A DNA stretch of 64,000 nt, from NCBI GenBank assembly GCA_018057925.1, contig JAGPCT010000003.1:62001-126000 (forward strand). Direction: 5' to 3'. Within the stretch, counting starts at the first letter, position 1; every line of letters starts with the position of its first letter. Positions 52,944 to 61,316 of the stretch are shown here, one piece after another. This DNA is from Saprospiraceae bacterium. Lineage in GTDB: Bacteria > Bacteroidota > Bacteroidia > Chitinophagales > Saprospiraceae. Both the position numbers and the translations under genes were made by a program. Below the pieces are notes generated by a model. The model ran no database searches and was not told where the DNA came from. It saw only the letters and a program-made list of their open reading frames with translations.

Positions 52944-55900
52944 TCATTCAGTTATAACCCACAATCCCGGCACTCTGGCTACAATACTATTGTCATACAT
53001 CGCTCCGCATGAAGAAGCCGGGATGTAACTTTTACCCGAATAAGCAGCTATCAGCTTGGTTCGAAAAGTTTTTGTAGCACCTTGATTTAAGCTAAAGAAG
53101 GTATTGATTCGATCATCTCTTACATCCTGATAGTCATAGTAATCAGATGCGGGATTGGATACTCCTTCTTGCATCCTGTCATTGATAATCTCCCAACTGG
53201 AAGGGAAAAGTTGTGTTAATGCAATGTCTGAAATGGGAATATTTAATGGAGAAATATTTTTAACGGTTGCAACGGAATAAAATTCAGTACCTTTTTTTAA
53301 TTTCTTTGGATCAATAGGAATACCCTGTTTGTTGACATACGAAATACTTAGATGAATGTTATCAGAGATTTTCGTTGGATCGGTCAATGCCGCTTTGCCT
53401 TTTTGAACTAAGGTCACGTAAATCGTTCCTTTACCTTTATTAACAATATTTGCTGATGAAAAGGAAGTTTTTTTATCAAATTTGATGAAATAAGAGGAGC
53501 CTTCTTGATTGACATTATAAGATTTACCACGAATAGAATAGGTAGCAACAATGTTCTTAGCTGTCGGATATTTATTCAAATAAGAAGCCACAGACCAAAT
53601 TCCATAAGCTTTACTGAAGGTGGCATACCAACTGTTATTTCCCAATTTCGTGGCGATATGATGCGCAAGAGAAGATGCATCCTTTTTGTTACCCAAGAGA
53701 AGGTATGTCTGGAGTAAGATTGCCTGGTCTCGCATGTCTGAACCAAAGGTATAGCCTGGTTCTGTGTAAGGATTAATAGTTTTTTCAGCCTGGTCCAGAA
53801 TACTTTTTCCAACGTCTTTTTTGCCAATAATAGCGTAGGTTGCTGCCAAAAAATATTTACCGGGGTTGCTTAGGGTCGTGTATCCTTTAAGTTGATTCAT
53901 TGCGCCTTGTTCTGGAGTGCCGGCTAAAGCAAGTAAATAAAGTCTGTATGCTTGATCTATGTCGGAGTTGTGTGCATAAAGGCCAATTTTTTGTTGTTTT
54001 GGTTGCCATGTTCGGGCTACCTTCTTTTGATAGTCCATCAATGCGTTGTAGCTTGTTGAAGGTACGGAATAGCCTAATTTCTTAGCTTCTGTGAGAAAGT
54101 GACCGGCATAGATACTTGTAAAATTATCAGGAAATGTTCCTCCGGGCCAAAAACTATACCATCCTTCGGCATTTTGATAAGAAGATAGCTTTTGGATCGT
54201 AAAATCAACCATCCTTTTTATCTGGTCTTTATTGGCAGGTGTCAATGCAACAACATCCTTTAAAAACAGTTGTGGGAAAGCTTTACTGATAGTTTGTTCT
54301 AAACATCCGAATGGATAATCTATCAATTGATCCAGATTGCCTGAAAGATTCATTGAAGGAAAGGTAGAAAATTCCAGGATAGTTTCGTTGGTGCCTGTAA
54401 TACCCACTGTTGAGCTTGAAATGGAAGTGGATTTGCCGGCTTCAATTATAAAGTTTTTGGAAGTTTGGATAGGGAGGTTTGGGTTATTAATCCCTATTTC
54501 TACCACTTCTTTAGTGGATTCATTACCGGAAGTTGCTGATATTTCTAATTTAGCAATTCCTTCCTTATCAGGTACTGAAATGGGAAAATAAACCATCTTT
54601 TCGCCACTGCCATTGAAAGAAATAGATTGCAGGCCGGATTGCACGGGCTGGACTAAGCCTTGAAGGTCTTTGATAGAAATAGTTACATTGCGAATGTTAT
54701 TTTTTGTCGCCCATACATTGACAGGGACATTAAAGGTTTCTCCGGGTCTAAGTACCCTTGGTAGGGTAGAAGCGACCATTAATGGTTTAATTACTTTTAT
54801 GACTTTTTCACTTGCTCCGGAGGCTGTTCCATTTGTTGCAACGACCATAGCTCTTACCGAACCGATATAATTTTTTATTGAAAAAGAATGTCTGGCTTTT
54901 TCTCCTTTTTTCAATTTAAAAGGTCCTAAATTAATGTCGGCGGGCACGAAGCGGTTTGCTTTAGGTGCGCCTTCAATTTGTGCTGCTGCCATATCTCCAC
55001 CTATTGCAAATATATTTGATAGGCGTCCACCATAAGCTCCAAGGACGTAGTCATAAAAGTCCCATGTTTTCAACGCCAAAGCTGATTTGGCATAGAAATA
55101 GTCATACGGATTAGGCGTTTTAAATCGGGTTATATCCAATAATCCTTCATCCACTATGGCTATTGTATAATACATTTCTTTGCCATTTGCTTCATTAACC
55201 AAACATTCCACCTTTTTATCGGGTTGGATTTCGGAAGGCACTTGAATCACCGGAGTGAGCGTCAAAGAAGGATTATTTATTCGAAATGGTACGACGCCAT
55301 ACATTCTTAAGGGTAAGTCGTTGTCAGGATGGACGTGTGGTTGGATTAAAGTTACAAAGATATAGGCATTAGCGCCCATTTGATCTGTAGTTTTTATAGC
55401 AACTTTATTTAATCCTTCTGAACAATTGTACCATTGTTTTTGAATCAATGTATTTCCATTTTCTATTGTAATCAGAGCTTTACTTCCGGATGGAGCATTG
55501 AATAATACTTGAATTGACTGGCCTATAGTAACTTCTTTTTTGTCTGTAGAAAGGGGCAAAGCACTGGCTATTTTCGACAAATCGGTTGTATTGGCGTCAT
55601 CAGGATAGCCGACATAAGCGTAAGCTCCGGAACTATGGGGGCTAGCGTCAGAAGAAGCTATAATGAGATATCTGCCCCAACCGGGTGGCGTAAATAGAAT
55701 GGATGCTATCCCGCTATTATTGGTTTTTACTGAATAGGTTTTAACTGGAACAGCATTGATATTACCGGTGTAATAACTTTCATCGGTATAATCACTTTCC
55801 CACCACCATCGCCAATCCAACTTGTATATAGTTAAAGTAGCATTGACATTTGCGATAGGCTTTCCATATTGGTTAAGGACAATAGATTGAATAGTGCTAG

Positions 55901-58499
55901 CTTTCCCTTCAGCTATTGTCGGTTCGCCCCAGGTATTTTTGGGAATATTGATGCCGATGTAGGCTTTATAAGGCGAGAAGACACCGGTTGAATAATCTAT
56001 GCTAAAGTTGCCTCCGGGTTCGAAGACGGTTGTTTTAAAGACAGCATTGCTAATTTGTCGGATATCATCATTGGTGTTCAAATTCAGTTGAATATCGGCA
56101 TTTCCGGCATTGTCAGTACTTCCTTCAAATACAGTTTTTTGAAAGTTTTTGTAGGATGCTTCATTATTGAAAGTAAAGTCTTTATATTTTTCAAATGGCT
56201 GGTTGTTACTTCTCAGGTTGGCTTCAATTGTGGTACGTAAATTACCTGCAATGCTACCAATCAACCAAGCAGTATTTAGCCTTGCATCAACAATTGACGA
56301 ACCAGCCATGAGTTGATTTTTATCGGGGGTGAAGGTAATCTTTAAGCGATTGGGTTTGATTGTTTCGATATTCAATAGCTTAGTGAAGGCTGCTCCACCG
56401 ACTTTGACGGTTGCCGACCAGATTCCGGTTGGGGCTTCGGTATCCGTCGCCAGGTGCATTGGGATAATAGAGCCTTTGGAATAATTGAAAACCTTCTTTG
56501 TGACTAACACATTATTCGGATTGCGCCATTCCAATTGGATGGGATGCGTGGCAGGCATGCTACCTCCAAAATCATCGATGATACAATTTAGAAAAATAGA
56601 ATCTCCGGGTCTCCACACACCACGTTCGGCGTAGATATAGGCTTTAAGCCCTTTTTGATAAGCATCACCACTCACATCAAATTTACTCAAAGAAAGTGAA
56701 CGACCGTCATCTAAGAGGAGGTAACTTTTGTCATTGTCTTTTTCTGCTATGGCAATAAATGGCTTGGATTTTAGCTTAATATTTAAAAAACCATCGCTAT
56801 CTGTTTCGCCTTTGTCAATTATTTGCTGTTGAAAATTGTAGAATGTTACTGTTGTGCCTGATTTAGGTTGAGCTGTGAGAATATCAGTAACAGCGGCGAA
56901 GTAGTTACCTTGATCATTGCCTTTTACAATGAGTGCGAGGTTGGATTTGTAGATACTTTGGATAGCAAAATTCTGTTTGGAATAATATTGTGGTTTGCAT
57001 GGGTTTTCATAATTTGACCAATCATAATCATCCGAATATTCTTCAGCAAAACCATCGTAATTGTTATCATAGATACTTTGAATATCTTCGCCAAAAGCAT
57101 TATTAATAGGCAATAATTCCTTTTCTTTCCATTCTTTGTTGTCAGCTTTGCAGATATACGATGTGTAAGCCCGTCTAAACCCGATTCTAATCTGATAGAT
57201 TGCATTTCGGTCGGTAGTAATCAATTTATTGAGGTCTAGACCGTATCTTACCCATGAGTTTTTGTTAATCGCCGAGTTGAGGTCGGACAATTGAATTTTT
57301 TGTTGAAGGATTATTTTGCCAACCCTGTCTATTTCGTAATTCTCCTCATAGCCATTATAGGTTTGATAGTATTGAAGGATATTATTAGAAAAAACTTTGA
57401 CAACTTCAATATCCACTGCATTTAAGTTGATGGCTTCAAAAGGCAAAACTAAACCATCGCTTTCAGGCATAATATTTCCTTTGTCCACAAATCGGACGGA
57501 AGGCTTGGTGTCCATGAAATTGACATTTTTGCTCCATGATTTTTCCAACGATTTGCCTTGTGCATTTTTGATAGAAGGCAGTACCCTGACCATGTGGAAT
57601 CCCGTGATACGGCTTGAAGGATACACTTTAATGTTATTGTTTTGAATTGAATATGTTATCGGATCTACATAGCCGTCAATGGTAATTAAGCCGGACAAAT
57701 CTTGTGTGGCAAGGATGGGGTCGGTAAAGTTGACAGTAAAGTAAAAATCATCTTCATTATTATAATACAAATCATGCACTTTAAAGTCAGAGACAGGAAC
57801 AACATCTATCTCGGATTTGGTGTCTGTTTCGATGTGGATGGGCTTGCCATTAAAAGCAATGGTCAACTTGGATAAACGATTGTTTCTCTGGATGTCTGTA
57901 ATCGTGAAGTTGTGATTGAGACCGTTGTTGGTATGTTGCCAGACAATTGGAAGGGTCTGACCTTCTATTTCCGCCTTGAGCATTGCCTCTACAGGAATGT
58001 TGTTTTCTGAATCAGCTAATAGGATTGACCCTTTGTATGTCTGAATTCTGAAGTCAGCTGCTGAAGGGGTGTCCCAACCGGCTTGAACTAATATAGCATC
58101 TTGTCGTATCGTCTTAACGCTAAAATTAAATTTTTTATATTCTGTTGGTATGTTGTCTTGAAGGTCTGAAAGTTGAATAGAAATATTATATTCTTTATTA
58201 CTCTCCAATTCTTTAGTTGGTTTAAATACAAGGGTTTTCTCATCTTGCCATACTGCTTTGCCTTCTACAGAAGGTGATATGGAAAAGGCGTCAGAAGTAA
58301 TATATCCGCCTACCGCCTTAGGTTCAACCATATTTCCGGCAAAGATGACTTTAATTGGATCTGTTTTGGAGATTATACCTGAGGTATTCGCAAAAATATA
58401 GGGATTGGGCTCATTGGTAGCGACCTTTGATTTGCAAGATAAAATAAAAAGTCCACATATAAAATAAAGTGTGAACCTAATAAATGATGTATTAGGCAT
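52944..58499 (-). CDS. Alpha-2-macroglobulin-type lipoprotein with thioester motif
   Basis: 1851 residues from ATG 58499 (the frame opens 12 codons earlier at 58535, but MPNTSF... gives the proper lipoprotein signal with Cys22 in LSC). A succession of macroglobulin (MG) domains, a bait-like region and a thioester helical domain is seen. The thioester motif is complete as CLEQ, Cys1399 and Gln1402, in YPFGCLEQT. GVWRPGDSIFLN and the GNADIQ/TAPTGIWSAT segments are typical of MG domains. Such proteins trap peptidases in the periplasm or at the surface. No penicillin-binding protein gene of the PbpC type is next to it. Confidence 0.93.
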   Translation of the reverse strand: MPNTSFIRFTLYFICGLFILSCKSKVATNEPNPYIFANTSGIISKTDPIKVIFAGNMVEPKAVGGYITSDAFSISPSVEGKAVWQDEKTLVFKPTKELESNKEYNISIQLSDLQDNIPTEYKKFNFSVKTIRQDAILVQAGWDTPSAADFRIQTYKGSILLADSENNIPVEAMLKAEIEGQTLPIVWQHTNNGLNHNFTITDIQRNNRLSKLTIAFNGKPIHIETDTKSEIDVVPVSDFKVHDLYYNNEDDFYFTVNFTDPILATQDLSGLITIDGYVDPITYSIQNNNIKVYPSSRITGFHMVRVLPSIKNAQGKSLEKSWSKNVNFMDTKPSVRFVDKGNIMPESDGLVLPFEAINLNAVDIEVVKVFSNNILQYYQTYNGYEENYEIDRVGKIILQQKIQLSDLNSAINKNSWVRYGLDLNKLITTDRNAIYQIRIGFRRAYTSYICKADNKEWKEKELLPINNAFGEDIQSIYDNNYDGFAEEYSDDYDWSNYENPCKPQYYSKQNFAIQSIYKSNLALIVKGNDQGNYFAAVTDILTAQPKSGTTVTFYNFQQQIIDKGETDSDGFLNIKLKSKPFIAIAEKDNDKSYLLLDDGRSLSLSKFDVSGDAYQKGLKAYIYAERGVWRPGDSIFLNCIIDDFGGSMPATHPIQLEWRNPNNVLVTKKVFNYSKGSIIPMHLATDTEAPTGIWSATVKVGGAAFTKLLNIETIKPNRLKITFTPDKNQLMAGSSIVDARLNTAWLIGSIAGNLRTTIEANLRSNNQPFEKYKDFTFNNEASYKNFQKTVFEGSTDNAGNADIQLNLNTNDDIRQISNAVFKTTVFEPGGNFSIDYSTGVFSPYKAYIGINIPKNTWGEPTIAEGKASTIQSIVLNQYGKPIANVNATLTIYKLDWRWWWESDYTDESYYTGNINAVPVKTYSVKTNNSGIASILFTPPGWGRYLIIASSDASPHSSGAYAYVGYPDDANTTDLSKIASALPLSTDKKEVTIGQSIQVLFNAPSGSKALITIENGNTLIQKQWYNCSEGLNKVAIKTTDQMGANAYIFVTLIQPHVHPDNDLPLRMYGVVPFRINNPSLTLTPVIQVPSEIQPDKKVECLVNEANGKEMYYTIAIVDEGLLDITRFKTPNPYDYFYAKSALALKTWDFYDYVLGAYGGRLSNIFAIGGDMAAAQIEGAPKANRFVPADINLGPFKLKKGEKARHSFSIKNYIGSVRAMVVATNGTASGASEKVIKVIKPLMVASTLPRVLRPGETFNVPVNVWATKNNIRNVTISIKDLQGLVQPVQSGLQSISFNGSGEKMVYFPISVPDKEGIAKLEISATSGNESTKEVVEIGINNPNLPIQTSKNFIIEAGKSTSISSSTVGITGTNETILEFSTFPSMNLSGNLDQLIDYPFGCLEQTISKAFPQLFLKDVVALTPANKDQIKRMVDFTIQKLSSYQNAEGWYSFWPGGTFPDNFTSIYAGHFLTEAKKLGYSVPSTSYNALMDYQKKVARTWQPKQQKIGLYAHNSDIDQAYRLYLLALAGTPEQGAMNQLKGYTTLSNPGKYFLAATYAIIGKKDVGKSILDQAEKTINPYTEPGYTFGSDMRDQAILLQTYLLLGNKKDASSLAHHIATKLGNNSWYATFSKAYGIWSVASYLNKYPTAKNIVATYSIRGKSYNVNQEGSSYFIKFDKKTSFSSANIVNKGKGTIYVTLVQKGKAALTDPTKISDNIHLSISYVNKQGIPIDPKKLKKGTEFYSVATVKNISPLNIPISDIALTQLFPSSWEIINDRMQEGVSNPASDYYDYQDVRDDRINTFFSLNQGATKTFRTKLIAAYSGKSYIPASSCGAMYDNSIVARVPGLWVITE

Positions 58500-58735
58500 A
58501 GAATTTGATTTTTGTAAATATAAATATACCAACATTTTAATGAATAAGAAAATTTCACATTGATATGAAAAAATAATGTATGGATTTTTATAATTTTATC
58601 CATTGATTTTAGGAGGAGGTTGTCATTGAATTCCGGAATAAAAAACAGGAAAGGTTGTCATTATTTTCAATCGATAATTGTATGTAGTATTGCATTTTTA
58701 TTGATTCTTTACTCTTATGTCTAAAAAATATTCAG

Positions 58736-60487
58736 ATGAAAAAATATATTAGATTCCGTACCTTTTTAAATTTCCCAATTTTCACTCATATATTAACGAT
58801 ATTCTTTTTTTGTGGATTGACTATAACAGTTGTTGGACAAAAGGCTTTTCCGGATGCTATCGGATTTGGTGCACATGCTTCAGGGGGTAGAGGAGGTCAG
58901 GTGATTTATGTCACTAATCTGAATGTTAGTGGACCGGGTTCATTGCAAGAGGCACTCAATCAGTCCGGACCTAGATATATTTTATTCAAGGTGGCCGGAG
59001 TAATTGACGGAACAGTTGAAGTACCTAATGGACATGGTGACTTTACATTGGCAGGACAGACATCTCCCGGAGGCATCATTGTACGTGGATTCCAAATGTA
59101 CAATAATGAGGATCCATCTGTGAATAATGTGATTATCCGTCATCTCAGATCGAGGATAGGCGATATTGATCTTCACCCAACCAATAATTGGCTTGGCAGT
59201 GATGGTATTACAATAGGTGGAGTTAGAAATGCGATTATTGATCATTGTTCTTTTCAACATGCCAATGATGAAGCGGTGGACATTTCGAGGTCTTCGGCAC
59301 TGACTATTCAGAACTGTGTACTTGGAGAGACTTTGGGTGATCATGGCTATCTTGGAGGTATGCTTATTAATTATTCCAATGCAGAAAGTCCACTAGATTC
59401 AATAAGTATCCATCAGAATGTTTGGAATAGAATAGGTGGCCGTATGCCCGAATTGTCCTGTGAGTCACCCGACTGTAATGGCAGGACCATCCATCTTGAA
59501 GTATCTAATAACTTATATTGGGACCCTCAGATTGAATTGTGGTATGAAGGTTTAACTAATGTCGGTGATGGACATTTTTATTTGAATATGAATAGTATCA
59601 ATAACTTATATCATACACGCACTTCTTACCCTAACGGAATGTATCATTTTGATTTATTGAACTATGTTAATAATCAATTGTATTTTTCGGGTAATCAAAT
59701 GAATAAGTATCCGAACTATAGTGATTATCAACTTTTTTACTGTTGTAATGATTTTAATCAAAATAATCCCAATGTCGATATGGGTGTTGCCAGCCGATTG
59801 AATATTAAGCATCCGTATTATAGTACAGATTACCTTACAGTAGAAGCATTGCAAGAGTATATTTCAAAATATGGTGGAGCTTTCCCCCGAGATCCGATGG
59901 ATAAGCGCTTTGCACAATCTATTGCAGATAATGTAATTATCGACCTCCCTGTTGATCAAGCCGCTGCAGATGATGCTTTTCTCATTCAACAAACCGAGAA
60001 TCCGCCACAGGACAGCGATGGTGATGGAATGCCTGATTACTGGGAAGTTTTACATGGATTGGATAACAATACACAAGATAACAATGGAACAGGCCTATCG
60101 CAAGTCATTACGGGCGAAAGTGGATATACAAATCTTGAGTGTTACCTTAATTGCCTTTCTGATGCTTTGGTCAATGGTAAAACTACACCTGAATGCAATA
60201 TTAATGGAACTATTGTCGGAAATTTATCCAATATAAAGGATGGGACTGTTTTTGTTTTTCCTAATCCGGTGCAAGATATGTTAGGGATTTTATGCAATAG
60301 CATAGACTTCCCTGTTTCGGTGAATTTATATAATTTGAATGGTCAGAATGTTGGAGCCCAATTGATAACTTCAAAGTATTCATTTATTCCTACATCTCAC
60401 CTTGATCCAGGTGTCTATGTCCTAAAGATGACATCAGTATTAACAGGGAAATTAGAGCATATTACAAAGGTAATTGTACTGCGATAA
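58736..60487 (+). CDS. Secreted pectate-lyase-like beta-helix protein with T9SS type A domain
   Basis: 583 residues. A long signal peptide (about 35 residues) precedes a right-handed beta-helix domain (about 38-400) with GGRGGQVIYVTNL, NVIIRHLRSRIGD, SDGITIGG and IDHCSF, as in pectate lyase family proteins. Residues 420-440 hold a DSDGDGMPDYWE calcium-binding repeat. The last 85 residues (VFVFPNPVQDML...VLKMT) form a T9SS type A sorting domain. A role in breakdown of plant or algal polyuronates is likely but the exact substrate is unknown. The start is ATG 58736. Confidence 0.9.
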   Translation: MKKYIRFRTFLNFPIFTHILTIFFFCGLTITVVGQKAFPDAIGFGAHASGGRGGQVIYVTNLNVSGPGSLQEALNQSGPRYILFKVAGVIDGTVEVPNGHGDFTLAGQTSPGGIIVRGFQMYNNEDPSVNNVIIRHLRSRIGDIDLHPTNNWLGSDGITIGGVRNAIIDHCSFQHANDEAVDISRSSALTIQNCVLGETLGDHGYLGGMLINYSNAESPLDSISIHQNVWNRIGGRMPELSCESPDCNGRTIHLEVSNNLYWDPQIELWYEGLTNVGDGHFYLNMNSINNLYHTRTSYPNGMYHFDLLNYVNNQLYFSGNQMNKYPNYSDYQLFYCCNDFNQNNPNVDMGVASRLNIKHPYYSTDYLTVEALQEYISKYGGAFPRDPMDKRFAQSIADNVIIDLPVDQAAADDAFLIQQTENPPQDSDGDGMPDYWEVLHGLDNNTQDNNGTGLSQVITGESGYTNLECYLNCLSDALVNGKTTPECNINGTIVGNLSNIKDGTVFVFPNPVQDMLGILCNSIDFPVSVNLYNLNGQNVGAQLITSKYSFIPTSHLDPGVYVLKMTSVLTGKLEHITKVIVLR

Positions 60488-60781
60488 AAAGCATTAATTG
60501 GAAAAGTTTTTAGATACAACTGCCTCATATTTTTATGTTTTGAGTATTAAACATTAAATTAATCCAAAAGGAAGTTTAATCCCGATTGGATACTCGTTAT
60601 AGCCCAATTGCATTTTCTAATACCGGATTGGAGTATTGACCAAACATTATGTATAATAGATTTTAAAAAAATATTGAATAAATATTTGGAAATATCTAAA
60701 GTAAAGTATAACTTTGACTCGATGAAAACATGATTAAAAAATCATTTCACCTATTTAATCACCAAATAGTTAAATTTTATT
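60488..60781. other. Intergenic region upstream of the zinc-ribbon gene
   Basis: 294 bases, AT-rich, no ORF. It contains a promoter at 60685-60716 (listed separately) and, near 60612-60640, a stretch (CCCAATTGCATTTTCTAAT then CGGATTGGAGTA) that looks like a very degraded member of the intergenic element family. I do not count it as a copy. Confidence 0.5.
60685..60716 (+). promoter_or_regulatory. Promoter of the zinc-ribbon gene
   Basis: TTTG at 60685-60688, 20 bases, then TAACTTTG at 60709-60716: an exact fit to the Bacteroidota consensus. It lies 66 bases before the ATG at 60782, giving an untranslated leader of about 55 bases. Confidence 0.72.
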
Positions 60782-61159
60782 ATGGAAGCAATCTCCGAAA
60801 TTAAACAATGTCTTTATTGTGCCCAAAAAGTTGTTGGTAGATCAGATAAAAAATTCTGCGATGACTTTTGCCGAAATTCTTTTAATAATCATCTTAAAGG
60901 TCAGATCAACAACGTTATTCGAAACGTGAATGGAGCCCTTAATAAAAATAGAAGAGTATTAGAAGAACTTTTACCGATAAATATTGCACATAAGTTTGTT
61001 CCTAAGGATAAACTTATTAAAATGGGATTTCGATTTAAATATCACACCCATCAAATTCACAATCAAAAAGGACAAACTTACTTTTTCTGTTATGATTATG
61101 GCATTCGCGAGACGGAAAATCAAAATATTATGATTGTGAGAACGTATAACGTTCCATAA
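60782..61159 (+). CDS. Small zinc-ribbon/treble-clef protein of unknown function
   Basis: 125-residue cytosolic protein. Cys10, Cys13, Cys26 and Cys30 (CLYC...FCDDFC) make a likely zinc site like those of DUF2116-type proteins, followed by a basic helical part (FRNSFNNHLKGQINNVIRNVNGALNKNRRVLEEL) and a C-terminal domain (KLIKMGFRFKYHTHQ ... YFFCYDYG). Similar small proteins are widespread in Bacteroidota with no known role. A nucleic acid-binding role is possible. A clear promoter precedes the gene. Confidence 0.72.
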   Translation: MEAISEIKQCLYCAQKVVGRSDKKFCDDFCRNSFNNHLKGQINNVIRNVNGALNKNRRVLEELLPINIAHKFVPKDKLIKMGFRFKYHTHQIHNQKGQTYFFCYDYGIRETENQNIMIVRTYNVP

Positions 61160-61187
61160 ATTCATATATGTGTCAGCGTATTACTGC

Positions 61188-61212
61188 GGAATCGATTTAC
61201 GACGCTTATTAC
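61188..61212 (+). repeat. Dispersed intergenic element, copy F
   Basis: Begins GGAATCGATTTACGA, then degrades. It agrees with copy C1 at about 18 of 25 positions, with the first 15 nearly perfect. It lies between the convergent zinc-ribbon gene and the large type B protein gene. Confidence 0.55.
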
Positions 61213-61273
61213 GGGATTGATAAATGTAATCGGGTAATTTACTATTGAATTCGAGTTTAAATGCCTGAAATAG

Positions 61274-61309
61274 ATAGGTGGAGTGACTTTATTATATCAT
61301 TCCACCTAT
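61274..61309. terminator. Stem-loop between convergent genes
   Basis: ATAGGTGGAGTGA (61274-61286) pairs with TCATTCCACCTAT (61297-61309), 13 bp with one G-T wobble and a 10-base loop. It sits eight bases beyond the stop of the minus-strand gene. T-runs on either side are weak, so it may act as a bidirectional terminator or mRNA end stabiliser. Confidence 0.55.
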
Positions 61310-61316
61310 AATAAAT

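Noticed and set aside
60612..60640. A seventh copy of the intergenic element.
   Set aside because: Only scattered matches to the core remain; it cannot be told from chance by eye.
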